64,000 nt of DNA, taken from Carbonactinospora thermoautotrophica. Its GTDB lineage: Bacteria; Actinomycetota; Actinomycetes; Streptomycetales; Carbonactinosporaceae. A program made the translations under genes and the position numbers. The stretch is taken from positions 186,001-250,000 of the forward strand of contig NZ_JYIJ01000015.1 of NCBI RefSeq assembly GCF_001543895.1, given 5' to 3'. Below, one piece after another: positions 19,464-27,180 of this stretch. Position 1 is the stretch's first letter, and the number at the start of each line of letters is the position of its first letter. The notes under the pieces are model-generated. The model had not been told where the DNA came from. It ran no database searches and worked only from the letters and a program-made list of their open reading frames with translations.

Positions 19464-20724
19464 CCAGACGGCCCGCCCCCGGCGGTTCGTCGCCCCGCGC
19501 TCGGTCGAGGAGGTGGCGGCAGCCGTCCGCCGGGCCGGCGAGGACGGGCTGACCGTCAAGGCGGTCGGCTCCGGCCACTCGTTCACCGACGCCGCGGTCA
19601 CCGACGGGGTCATGCTGAGCCTGGAGCACCTGGCCGGGGTGCGCGCGATCGACCCGGAGCGCTGCCTGGTCACGGTCGACGCCGGCCTGCCGCTCCACCG
19701 GCTCAACGCCGTGCTCACCCAACACCGGCTCTCGCTCACCAACATGGGCGACATCGACCGGCAGACGGTCTCCGGCGCGATCAGCACCGGCACGCACGGC
19801 ACCGGCCGCGACTCCGGCGGGCTCGCCGCCCAGGTCGCCGGCCTGGAACTGGTGCTGGCCAACGGCGAGATCGTCACCTGCGACGCCGAGCAGGACCCCG
19901 ACCTGTTCGCCGCCGCGCGGGTGGGCCTGGGCGCGCTCGGCGTGATCACGGCGGTCACGTTCGGGGTGGAGCCGGTGTTCCTGCTGCACGCCCAGGAGGC
20001 GCCGCTGAGCCTCACCCAGGTACTGGCGGACTTCGACGAGCTGGCCGCGGACAACGAGCACTTCGAGTTCCACTGGTTCCCGCACACCGACACCGCGCTC
20101 ACCAAGCGGAACAACCGGGTGACGGGGCCGTCCCGGCCGCTGTCGGCCGTCCGGCACTGGCTGGAGGACCAGTTCCTGTCCAACGACGTCTACGGCCTGC
20201 TCTGCCGCGCCGGACGGGCCGCGCCCCGGGCGATCCCGGCGATCAACCGGATTGCCGGCCTGATGCTGTCCCCGCGCGAGTACGTGGACGTCCCGCACCG
20301 GGTGTTCACCAGCCCGCGCCGGGTGCGGTTCGTGGAGATGGAGTACGCGGTGCCGCGGCGGGCCGTGGTCAGCGTGCTACGTGAGCTGCGCACGCTGATC
20401 GACCGCTGGCACGTGAACATGCCGGTCGCGGTCCGCCTGGCGCCCGCCGACGACGTGTGGCTGTCCACCGCGTACGGCCGGGACACCGCGTACGTGGCGG
20501 TCCGCATGTTCGAGCGGATGCCCCACGAGCGGTATTTCGCCGAGGTGGAGGAGCTCATGATCGGGTACGAGGGGCGACCGCACTGGGGCACGCTGCACAC
20601 CCGGGACGCGGCGTACCTGGCCAAGCACTACCCACGGTTCGCCGACTTCCTGGCCGTGCGCGACCGGGTGGACCCGGAACGCCGGTTCGCCAACCGGTAC
20701 CTGCGCCAGGTGCTGGGCGACTGA
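19429..20724 (+). CDS. D-arabinono/L-gulono-1,4-lactone oxidase family protein
   Basis: 431 residues. The N-terminal PCMH-type FAD domain has VGSGHSFTDAAVTDG and GAISTGTHGTG; the C-terminal ALO domain has FHWFPHTD and GRPHWGTLHT. The family oxidises aldonolactones or alditols with O2. TTG 19429 is preferred because GGAGGAG is seven bases upstream and translation begins STRTWKNWGRNQTARP, the usual family N-terminus. The start lies 35 bp inside the MFS gene, which implies coupling. A hairpin spans the stop codon. Confidence 0.92.
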   Translation: MSTRTWKNWGRNQTARPRRFVAPRSVEEVAAAVRRAGEDGLTVKAVGSGHSFTDAAVTDGVMLSLEHLAGVRAIDPERCLVTVDAGLPLHRLNAVLTQHRLSLTNMGDIDRQTVSGAISTGTHGTGRDSGGLAAQVAGLELVLANGEIVTCDAEQDPDLFAAARVGLGALGVITAVTFGVEPVFLLHAQEAPLSLTQVLADFDELAADNEHFEFHWFPHTDTALTKRNNRVTGPSRPLSAVRHWLEDQFLSNDVYGLLCRAGRAAPRAIPAINRIAGLMLSPREYVDVPHRVFTSPRRVRFVEMEYAVPRRAVVSVLRELRTLIDRWHVNMPVAVRLAPADDVWLSTAYGRDTAYVAVRMFERMPHERYFAEVEELMIGYEGRPHWGTLHTRDAAYLAKHYPRFADFLAVRDRVDPERRFANRYLRQVLGD

Positions 20725-20748
20725 GCCACTCCATCACCGGAGTGACTC
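20723..20748. terminator. Shared hairpin over two convergent stop codons
   Basis: GAGCCACTCC and GGAGTGACTC pair with one mismatch around ATCACC. The hairpin covers the stop codon of the lactone oxidase and that of the opposing membrane-protein gene, so it probably serves both directions. Confidence 0.55.
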
Positions 20749-21432
20749 GTCCCCGGGCTTGTTGGTCGGCTGGGGGGCCGGCACGCGCGTGCGGCTCGGC
20801 TCCCTGGCCGGCTCGCTGGCCGCCTCCCTGGCCGGCTTGGTCGGCTTGAGCGACGGGGTGCGCGCCGACGGCTCGCTCGGTGCGGGTGACTCGCCCGGCG
20901 TCGTGGGGTCGTGCGTCCCGGCCGGGGTCGGGTCCAGGGCCGGCGTCGCCGGGGTCATCCACGGGACGGGCCGGTGCTGGCGTCGCTCGCCATCGTCCGG
21001 TTGCAGCAGCCGGCTGATCGTCGTGCGGTCGTCGCCGTTCCCCTTGCCGAGCATTTCGGGCAGCGGCTCCCGCGTGATCGTCTCGACCGTGGTGAGCACG
21101 GCGAGCGTGGTGGCGAACACCAGCACGCACCCGGCCACGAGCGGCCGCCACCGCACTTCGCGCAGCGCCTCCCACCAGGTCTTTCCCACCGCGCCGCTCC
21201 CGGCCCCGCGCACCAGCATCGGGAGCGTGCGCAGCCGCTGCCGCGTGCGCTCCAGGTAGTGCTGGTAGACCGCGGTGCCCACCGTGGCTATCACGCTGCC
21301 GACCGCGGCGCCGGTGACCGTGCCGGCGATGCCGAGGTACGCCGCGGCCACCGCTGAGGAGACCGCCGCGAGCGTGCTCGCGGCGAGTTGCACGAAGCTG
21401 AGTTCCAGGCGATCCGACCGGTCTTCCCGCAT
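20734..21432 (-). CDS. Small two-helix membrane protein, unknown function
   Basis: About 232 residues. The first hydrophobic segment (about 10-40) is AASTLAAVSSAVAAAYLGIA followed by a Gly/Ala stretch, then a basic helix, a second membrane helix (about 85-107), and a long Pro/Thr/Ser/Glu-rich extracytoplasmic tail rich in PAREPS-like repeats. The hydrophobic front end looks like a conserved actinobacterial hypothetical family. ATG 21432 is the most likely start; AAGGAG lies about 18 bases upstream, so the choice is weak. Confidence 0.65.
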   Translation of the reverse strand: MREDRSDRLELSFVQLAASTLAAVSSAVAAAYLGIAGTVTGAAVGSVIATVGTAVYQHYLERTRQRLRTLPMLVRGAGSGAVGKTWWEALREVRWRPLVAGCVLVFATTLAVLTTVETITREPLPEMLGKGNGDDRTTISRLLQPDDGERRQHRPVPWMTPATPALDPTPAGTHDPTTPGESPAPSEPSARTPSLKPTKPAREAASEPAREPSRTRVPAPQPTNKPGDESLR

Positions 21433-21595
21433 TCCGTTCTTCGGGTATCTCCTTCCGCGGCAAGGGTTTTGGATCCGTTCCTTCTTCCCCAACGGTCGGG
21501 ACCGGCGAGACATTCGGTAAGCCACCAGGTGTGAAGAAGATCACGATTCGATAACGTCGATCGCGGAGGCGGGACGACCCCAACCTGGACGGCGT

Positions 21596-21637
21596 GGATC
21601 ACTCAGCGCGGATCACTCAGTGTGGATCACTCCCTTG
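21596..21637. repeat. Three 14-bp tandem repeats
   Basis: GGATCACTC recurs at 21596, 21610 and 21624 with an exact period of 14 bp, the first two copies reading GGATCACTCAG. The array lies between the divergent membrane-protein and sepH genes and could bind a regulator. Confidence 0.6.
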
Positions 21638-21790
21638 GCCCCGATTCGCGTAACCATGCCATAACGCACCGTAATCACCCGGGGCGACACGCGGACAAAA
21701 CCTTGAGGTTGTGGCAGAACGGGGTCCGGGCAGGGGACACTCGTGTCGACGTTCGTATGCACGACGTCGTCAGCACCAGTGGAGGTCCTG

Positions 21791-22783
21791 ATGCCCGACC
21801 TGCGGCTCGTCGCCGTGAGCGAGGACGGCACGCATCTCGTGCTCAGGGCCGAGGACGGCAAGAAGTACACCCTGCCGATCGACGAGCGCCTCCGGGCGGC
21901 GGTGCGCGGCGACCGGGCTCGGATGAGCCAGATCGAGCTGGAGAGCGACAGCGCCCTGCGTCCCCGGGACATCCAGGCCCGCATCCGCGCCGGCGCGACC
22001 GCCGAGGAGGTCGCGCTCGCCGCCGGCATCCCGGTCGAGCGGGTCAAGCGGTTCGAGGGGCCGGTGCTGGCCGAGCGCGCTTACATGGCCGAGCGCGCCC
22101 AGAAGACCCCGGTGCGCCGCCAGGGCGAGAGCAACGGCCCCCTGCTCGGTGACCTGGTCACGGAGCGACTGCGGCGGCACGGCGTCGATCCCGAGACCCT
22201 CCGCTGGGACTCCTGGCGCCGGGACAACGGCTGTTGGGAGGTGCTGCTCGAGTACGAGCTGGACGGGCAGCGGCGCAGCGCCCGCTGGACGTTCGACCCG
22301 CCGCGCCGCCTGGTGATGCCGGGGGACGAGAACGCCCACGTGCTCACCGGGGACCAGCCGCCGCGGCCGGAACCCACGTTCCCGTTCGTGCCCCGGCTGG
22401 CCCCGCTGCCAGACGATCCGCTCCGCCCCGTCCCTCCTTCACCGCCGCCCGCCCCGCCGCCACGCCCAGCCACGCCGGCCGCGCCGTCGCCGCTGGATCC
22501 GGCCGTGCGCTTCGGGAGCCCCCGGCCGGTACCGATGCCGCCGGAAGCCGAGGACGGGCCGGTGCCCGGGCCGCCCTCGGTGCCCAGCGTGCCGCCGCTG
22601 CCGCCGCTGCGGCGTCCGCGCCGGGACGGTCCGCAGCGCCGGGTGGTGGGTCCCCACCGGGAGCGGCTGAACGGCAACACCGACCCCCAGGCGGAGGCCG
22701 ACGGCGTGCTGCCCGGCCGCCGAGCGACCGTCCCGAGCTGGGACGAGATCGTCTTCGGCAGCCGGCGCAAGAAGCGCGACTGA
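21791..22783 (+). CDS. sepH: Septation protein SepH
   Basis: 330 residues. The N-terminal DUF3071 domain begins MPDLRLVAVSEDGTHLVLR and holds a helix-turn-helix-like segment (DIQARIRAGATAEEVALAAGIPVERVKRFEG is the core, about residues 58-88). A long Pro-rich linker follows, then the conserved C-terminal PSWDEIVFGSRRKKRD. SepH is known in Streptomyces and mycobacteria to stimulate FtsZ assembly at division sites. ATG 21791 follows GGAGG. Upstream alternatives lack that site. Confidence 0.95.
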   Translation: MPDLRLVAVSEDGTHLVLRAEDGKKYTLPIDERLRAAVRGDRARMSQIELESDSALRPRDIQARIRAGATAEEVALAAGIPVERVKRFEGPVLAERAYMAERAQKTPVRRQGESNGPLLGDLVTERLRRHGVDPETLRWDSWRRDNGCWEVLLEYELDGQRRSARWTFDPPRRLVMPGDENAHVLTGDQPPRPEPTFPFVPRLAPLPDDPLRPVPPSPPPAPPPRPATPAAPSPLDPAVRFGSPRPVPMPPEAEDGPVPGPPSVPSVPPLPPLRRPRRDGPQRRVVGPHRERLNGNTDPQAEADGVLPGRRATVPSWDEIVFGSRRKKRD

Positions 22784-22900
22784 CGAGCGCTCCCCCGGAA
22801 CCGCCAGGAGATCTTTCCGCTGCGCCGGTCCTCAAGTCGTGACTCGACTGAGTTCCAGACCAGGAGAGGCGCCACCCTGCCGGGCAGCGCCGTCCTGCCG

Positions 22901-24166
22901 TCAGGTCACCCGAGCGGGCGTGGCGTCGTACTCGGCGTACTCCTTGTTCTCGACCAGCCGGCGCAGCCGGTCCAACGCGTCGTACACCTCCACGAACCGG
23001 GTGTAGATCGGAGCCGGCCCGATGCGCAGCCGATCCGGCGCCCGGAAGTCCGGGATCACCCGGTACCGCTCGATCCACGCGCGGCAGATCCGGTACGCCT
23101 CCGGGTGGGCCAGCGAGACGTGGGAACCGCGCCGCTGCGGGTCGCGCGGCGTGGCGACCTCGAACCCGAGCGGGGCGAGCCAGGCGTCGGCCAACCGGAT
23201 GAGGTAGTCGGTGAGCGCCACGCCCTTAGCACGCAGCTGGTCGATGCCGGCGCGGGCGAGCAGCCGCACGCCCTCCTCGACGGCGCTGACGCCGAGGATC
23301 GGCGGGGTACCCACCTGGAACCGGCCCACACCCGGCACCGGGTCGTACTCCAGGCCCATCGCGAACTGGTCGCGCTGCCCGAACCAGCCCCAGATCGGCG
23401 AGCGCAGCCGGTCCTGCAGCTCGCGGCGCACGTACAGGAAGGCAGGCGCGCCCGGGCCGGCGTTCAGGTACTTGTAGGTGCACCCGACGGCCAGGTCGAC
23501 CCCGCATGCCTCCAGCCGGACCGGCACCGAACCGGCCGAGTGGCACAGGTCCCACAGCATGAGCGCGCCCGCGTCGTGGGCGAGCCGGGTGATGGCCGCC
23601 ATGTCGAGCAGCGCACCGGAGCGGTACGCGACGTGGGAGAAGCAGACCAGGGCGACGTCGGAGTCCAGCACGGCGGCCACGTCGGCCGGGGACGGCCCAT
23701 GGATCGGGTCGCTGGCGAGCACGCGCAGTTCCAGGCCGCGCTGCGCGGCGATCCCCTGCAGGATGTACCGGTCGGTGGGGAAGTTGTCGTCGTCGGTCAC
23801 GATCGCGCGACGGCCCGGGCGGGCGTCGAGCGCGGCGGACGCGAGCTTGTACAGGTTGACGCTGGTCGAGTCGCTGACCACGACCTCGCCGGGACGCGCG
23901 CCGAGCAGGTGCTCGGCGATCAGGTCGCCCACCTGGTACGGCCGGTCGATCCAACGCTCCCAGGAGGTGATCAGGTCGCGGCCCCACTCCTCGCCGATCA
24001 CCTGGTCGAGCCGCCGCCTCGTCGCCTGGGGCAGCCGGCCGAGCGAGTTGCCGTCCAGGTAGATCACGTCCGGCGAGTCGATCACGAACTCGTCGCGCAG
24101 CTCGCGCAGCGGGTCTTGCTCGTCCAGCGCCAGGGCGTGGTCCCGGTTCGTCACGTCCTGCGTCAT
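22901..24166 (-). CDS. kynU: Kynureninase
   Basis: 421 residues, PLP-dependent fold type I. DGNSLGRLP lies near the N-terminus, and Lys232 in TYKYLNAGPGAPAFLYV is the Schiff-base lysine. HSAGSVPVRLEACGVDLAVG precedes it. It cleaves kynurenine to anthranilate and alanine in tryptophan breakdown. ATG 24166 follows GGAGGAG. No tryptophan dioxygenase or formamidase gene lies in the window. It converges with sepH. Confidence 0.95.
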   Translation of the reverse strand: MTQDVTNRDHALALDEQDPLRELRDEFVIDSPDVIYLDGNSLGRLPQATRRRLDQVIGEEWGRDLITSWERWIDRPYQVGDLIAEHLLGARPGEVVVSDSTSVNLYKLASAALDARPGRRAIVTDDDNFPTDRYILQGIAAQRGLELRVLASDPIHGPSPADVAAVLDSDVALVCFSHVAYRSGALLDMAAITRLAHDAGALMLWDLCHSAGSVPVRLEACGVDLAVGCTYKYLNAGPGAPAFLYVRRELQDRLRSPIWGWFGQRDQFAMGLEYDPVPGVGRFQVGTPPILGVSAVEEGVRLLARAGIDQLRAKGVALTDYLIRLADAWLAPLGFEVATPRDPQRRGSHVSLAHPEAYRICRAWIERYRVIPDFRAPDRLRIGPAPIYTRFVEVYDALDRLRRLVENKEYAEYDATPARVT

Positions 24167-24334
24167 CGCTCCTCCTGTTCGCTCGGCCGCCCCGGTACCG
24201 CTGGCATTGTCGCTGAGCAGGCCGCAGAAATTTTTCTCGCGCTGGATGTATCAGGCCGGCCGGTCCCCGCTCTTGATGGGTGAGAGTTTCGGGCAGACCG
24301 GCTCACGGGGGCCGGCGAGCGACGGGGGCTCGAG

Positions 24335-24550
24335 ATGGCGAAGACCGTGCTACGTCAGGTGCCGTGCGCGCCGCAGGGAAGCTGGGTGATGGACCAGCTC
24401 GTAGGTTGGCTGCTCGGCGTGAGGCTGCCCACGGTCCCGCTCGAACCGACCGAAGCCCAGCTGCGCCGTGACGAGATCCGCGCCGCCCACCGGCGGCGCG
24501 CGGATCCAGGGGCCCGGCAGCGTCAGGTGCTCGCTCGTCGAGCCTGCTGA
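24335..24550 (+). CDS. Possible small protein of 71 residues
   Basis: The frame starts at ATG with GGGGGCTCGAG just upstream and ends at TGA 24550, followed within 32 bp by three strong hairpins. The product has a short hydrophobic middle (about residues 18-30) and a basic tail with RRDEIRAAHRRRADP. Placement between a ribosome-binding site and terminators supports it; no family was recognised. Confidence 0.4.
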   Translation: MAKTVLRQVPCAPQGSWVMDQLVGWLLGVRLPTVPLEPTEAQLRRDEIRAAHRRRADPGARQRQVLARRAC

Positions 24551-24581
24551 CCCGGAACTCGCCACAGGTCGCGGGGGGAGT

Positions 24582-24698
24582 GCGGCTTCGTGCCGCGAAG
24601 CCGCCGTGCGGGGTCCCGCACGAAGCACAGCAGTGCGGGACCCCGCACACCGCCACAGGGAAGGCGAGGCCGGCACGGGGGTACGGCCTCGCCTTCCC
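24582..24698. terminator. Cluster of three perfect hairpins
   Basis: Hairpin 1: GCGGCTTCG/CGAAGCCGC (24582-24604). Hairpin 2: 16-bp arms at 24606-24621 and 24633-24648; each arm, GTGCGGGGTCCCGCAC, can also fold on itself. Hairpin 3: 15-bp arms at 24658-24672 and 24684-24698. They lie just before the protease of the CHAT cluster and may shield it from upstream transcription. Confidence 0.65.
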
Positions 24699-24804
24699 CG
24701 GTACCCCGCTTGGCCCGATCCTGAGCTCCGGTGAAGACGCACCGGGGTGTCGTACCGGACACTGACACCCGCCACCGGTCACCGTTTTTCTTCCAGGAGG
24801 GGAC

Positions 24805-26001
24805 ATGCGACTGGACAACCACGCGCGCCTCGAACGTCTCCTGGCCAGACACCCTGACGTCGTCGCCGCCGAGCCGGAGCCGGGCCGCACCTGTCTGGTC
24901 CGTCGCGACGAGGTGCTGGTCACCGCGTCCCACGCCGCGCACGTGGACGACCGGGTACGCCGCTGGGTCGACCGGCGGGAGGACCTGGAGGACCTGGCGA
25001 TCAGCCGGTTCCGGTTGCGCTCCAACTGCCGTGTCGACGTGTGCGACCTGGTCATGAGCGTGGTCGGCGACACGCGGCACCGCCAGCTCGGGGTGAGCCC
25101 CAACCATCTGCTGCGGGGCGAGCCGAGCTACTCGGGTGGCCCGTTCGACACCCCGCAGCCGGCCGCCGAGCTGCCCGCTCCGCGGCCGAACGGCCAGAGC
25201 GGGCGCCGGATCCGGGTGGCGGTCCTCGACACGGGCATCGCGGAGCACCCGTGGTTCACGGGCACGTCCTGGTTCGCCAGATGCGACCCGGGCACGCGGG
25301 AGGTGCTCGACGCCAACCTGGACTTCGAGCTCGACAGCGAGGCCGGGCACGGAACGTTTGTCGCCGGTGTGGTGCTCCAGCAGGCCCCCGACGTCGAACT
25401 GCACGTGGAGCGCGTCCTAGGCAGCGACGGGGTGTGCGACGAGCTGCAACTGATCCACGCGCTGGCCCGGCTGTGGCGGCGGACCGCGCTGCGCGGGGAG
25501 CCCGTGGACATCCTCAACCTCTCGCTGGGCGGGTACACGTACGACGACCGCCCCTCCCCGGTGCTGGTGCAGGCGCTCGCCCGATTCGGACGGCGGACCG
25601 TGATCGTCGCGGCGGCGGGCAACAACGCCAGCGACCGGCCGTTCTGGCCGGCCGCGCTGAAGAACGTGATCGCGGTCGCCGCGCTGGACGCCGAGGGCCG
25701 GGACCGGGCCGAGTTCTCGAACTTCGGCTGGTGGGTCGACGCCTGCGCGGTCGGCGAGCGCGTGGCCAGCTCGTTCGTCACGTTCGACAACCACGACGGG
25801 CCCGACTTCGCCGGGTACGCGACGTGGAGCGGCACCTCGTTCGCGGCACCCGCCGTGGCGGGTGCGATCGCCGCACTGGCCGGCGGCAAGGACCTGCAGG
25901 CGGCCGATGCGGCCGATCTGGTACTGGATTCGGCCAACGGCGACAATCGGCCAGACCTCGGTGTGGTCGTACGGACTTTCAGAGGCCCTCGCGTGCCATG
26001 A
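24805..26001 (+). CDS. Cytosolic subtilisin-like (S8) protease of the CHAT cluster
   Basis: 398 residues, no signal peptide and no membrane segment, so probably cytosolic. An N-terminal domain of about 135 residues of unknown type precedes the subtilase domain with Asp142 (VAVLDTGI), His182 (GHGTFVAG), oxyanion Asn273 (AAGNNAS) and Ser345 (GTSFAAPAVAG). The whole triad is intact. No inhibitor-type propeptide is recognisable, so the N-terminal domain may be a regulator or adaptor. ATG 24805 follows GGAGGGG. It is first in a four-gene plus-strand cluster (protease, sigma factor, small protein, TPR-CHAT). It may act on one of its neighbours or on a shared target; that is inference. Confidence 0.92.
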   Translation: MRLDNHARLERLLARHPDVVAAEPEPGRTCLVRRDEVLVTASHAAHVDDRVRRWVDRREDLEDLAISRFRLRSNCRVDVCDLVMSVVGDTRHRQLGVSPNHLLRGEPSYSGGPFDTPQPAAELPAPRPNGQSGRRIRVAVLDTGIAEHPWFTGTSWFARCDPGTREVLDANLDFELDSEAGHGTFVAGVVLQQAPDVELHVERVLGSDGVCDELQLIHALARLWRRTALRGEPVDILNLSLGGYTYDDRPSPVLVQALARFGRRTVIVAAAGNNASDRPFWPAALKNVIAVAALDAEGRDRAEFSNFGWWVDACAVGERVASSFVTFDNHDGPDFAGYATWSGTSFAAPAVAGAIAALAGGKDLQAADAADLVLDSANGDNRPDLGVVVRTFRGPRVP

Positions 26002-26053
26002 TCGATAGGCTGAGGGGGAAAGTCCTGACGGTCGCATATATGAGGAGGGGCTC

Positions 26054-26614
26054 CTGCCGGACACCAGTACGGCCTCCCTCGTCCGGGAGGCCTCGGCCGG
26101 CGACCAGCGTGCCTGGAACGAGCTGGTGGACCGCTACACCGGGATGGTGTGGGCCATCGCCCGCGCCCACCAGCTCAGCCCGACGGACGCCGCCGATGTC
26201 TGCCAAACCGTGTGGCTGCGCCTGGTCGAGCACCTCGACCGGTTGCGCGACCCCTCGCTCGTCGCCGGCTGGCTGGCCACGACCACCCGACACGAGTGCC
26301 TGCGGGTGCTCAAACTGGCCGGCCGTGAGCTGCCAGAGGAGGAGCTGTCGCTCGACCAGCGCTCCCGGGAGGTGGAGTCCAGTCCCGAGTCGGTGGTGCT
26401 CCACAACGAGAGCCGGGCGCTGCTGCGCAAGGCCCTGGAGCGGCTGTCGCTGCGTTGCCAGATGCTGCTCAAGGCTCTCGCGATGGCGCCGAAGCCGAAC
26501 TACGCGGAGGTGTCGTCCGCGCTGGGCATACCGGTGGGCAGCATCGGCCCGACGCGCCAGCGCTGTCTCGATTACCTGCGGCGCGAGCTCGCCGCCCAGC
26601 AGGCGTTGCCGTGA
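26054..26614 (+). CDS. ECF-like sigma factor, probable CTG start
   Basis: 186 residues. Sigma region 2 is LVREASAGDQRAWNELVDRY followed by ADVCQTVWLRLVEHLDRL and GWLATTTRHECLRVLK; region 4 at the end (about 130-180) has YAEVSSALGIPVGSIGPTRQ with the helix-turn-helix. No ATG, GTG or TTG exists in frame between the upstream stop at 26006 and GTG 26126, yet the conserved region 2 begins before 26126. GGAGG at 26044-26048 is placed five bases before CTG 26054, which I take as the start; GTG 26126 would lose 24 residues of region 2. It lies 52 bp after the protease gene and likely directs RNA polymerase to cluster or stress promoters. Confidence 0.88.
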   Translation: MPDTSTASLVREASAGDQRAWNELVDRYTGMVWAIARAHQLSPTDAADVCQTVWLRLVEHLDRLRDPSLVAGWLATTTRHECLRVLKLAGRELPEEELSLDQRSREVESSPESVVLHNESRALLRKALERLSLRCQMLLKALAMAPKPNYAEVSSALGIPVGSIGPTRQRCLDYLRRELAAQQALP

Positions 26615-26679
26615 CGCCGGTACGAGGGCCGCGCGCGGCGCGGCATGGACCCGAATCCGCGGAACGGAGATGATCCGGG

Positions 26680-27129
26680 ATGCCTGAGCCGTACGACGAG
26701 CTGCTGGACGAGCTACGTGAACTGCTCAACGAGATCGACCCCGTTCCCGCGGAGGTGGTCGAGGCCGCCAAGGCCAGCTTCACCTGGCGAACGGTCGACG
26801 CCGAGCTGGCGGAACTCACCGAGGACAGCGCGCTCGCCGAGGCCGCCGGCATCCGAGGTCCGGGCGGCCCTCGGCTACTCACGTTCGAAGCCCCGGATCT
26901 CACGGTGGTCGTGGAGGTGAGCGCGATCGGCGACCGGCGCCGGATGCTCGGCCAGCTGGTGCCGCCGTACGCCGCCGAGGTCGAGGTACGGCACCGGGAC
27001 GGCACGGAGACGGTGAGCGCCGACGATCTGGGCCGGTTCACGGTCGAGCAGGTTCCGGCCGGGCCGGTCAGCTTCGCCTGCCGAAGTGCCTCCCGACGGA
27101 CCGTGGTCACAAGCTGGGTGACCGTCTGA
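26680..27129 (+). CDS. Small protein with predicted beta-sandwich C-terminus, CHAT cluster
   Basis: 149 residues, acidic. The N-terminal 35 residues are helical (YDELLDELRELLNEIDPVPA); the middle has strands; the end (about 90-149) has the alternation seen in transthyretin/carboxypeptidase regulatory-like folds (VEVRHRDGTETVSADDLGRF, then TVEQVPAGPVSFACR). No enzyme motif is seen. It may be an anti-sigma partner, sensor or protease substrate. ATG 26680 is preceded by GGAG about ten bases away. It lies 65 bp after the sigma gene and 51 bp before the CHAT gene. Confidence 0.75.
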   Translation: MPEPYDELLDELRELLNEIDPVPAEVVEAAKASFTWRTVDAELAELTEDSALAEAAGIRGPGGPRLLTFEAPDLTVVVEVSAIGDRRRMLGQLVPPYAAEVEVRHRDGTETVSADDLGRFTVEQVPAGPVSFACRSASRRTVVTSWVTV

Positions 27130-27180
27130 CGAACCGGCGGCGATGACGCCACGCGATCCGGAGTCGCTACCCTTCCTCGC

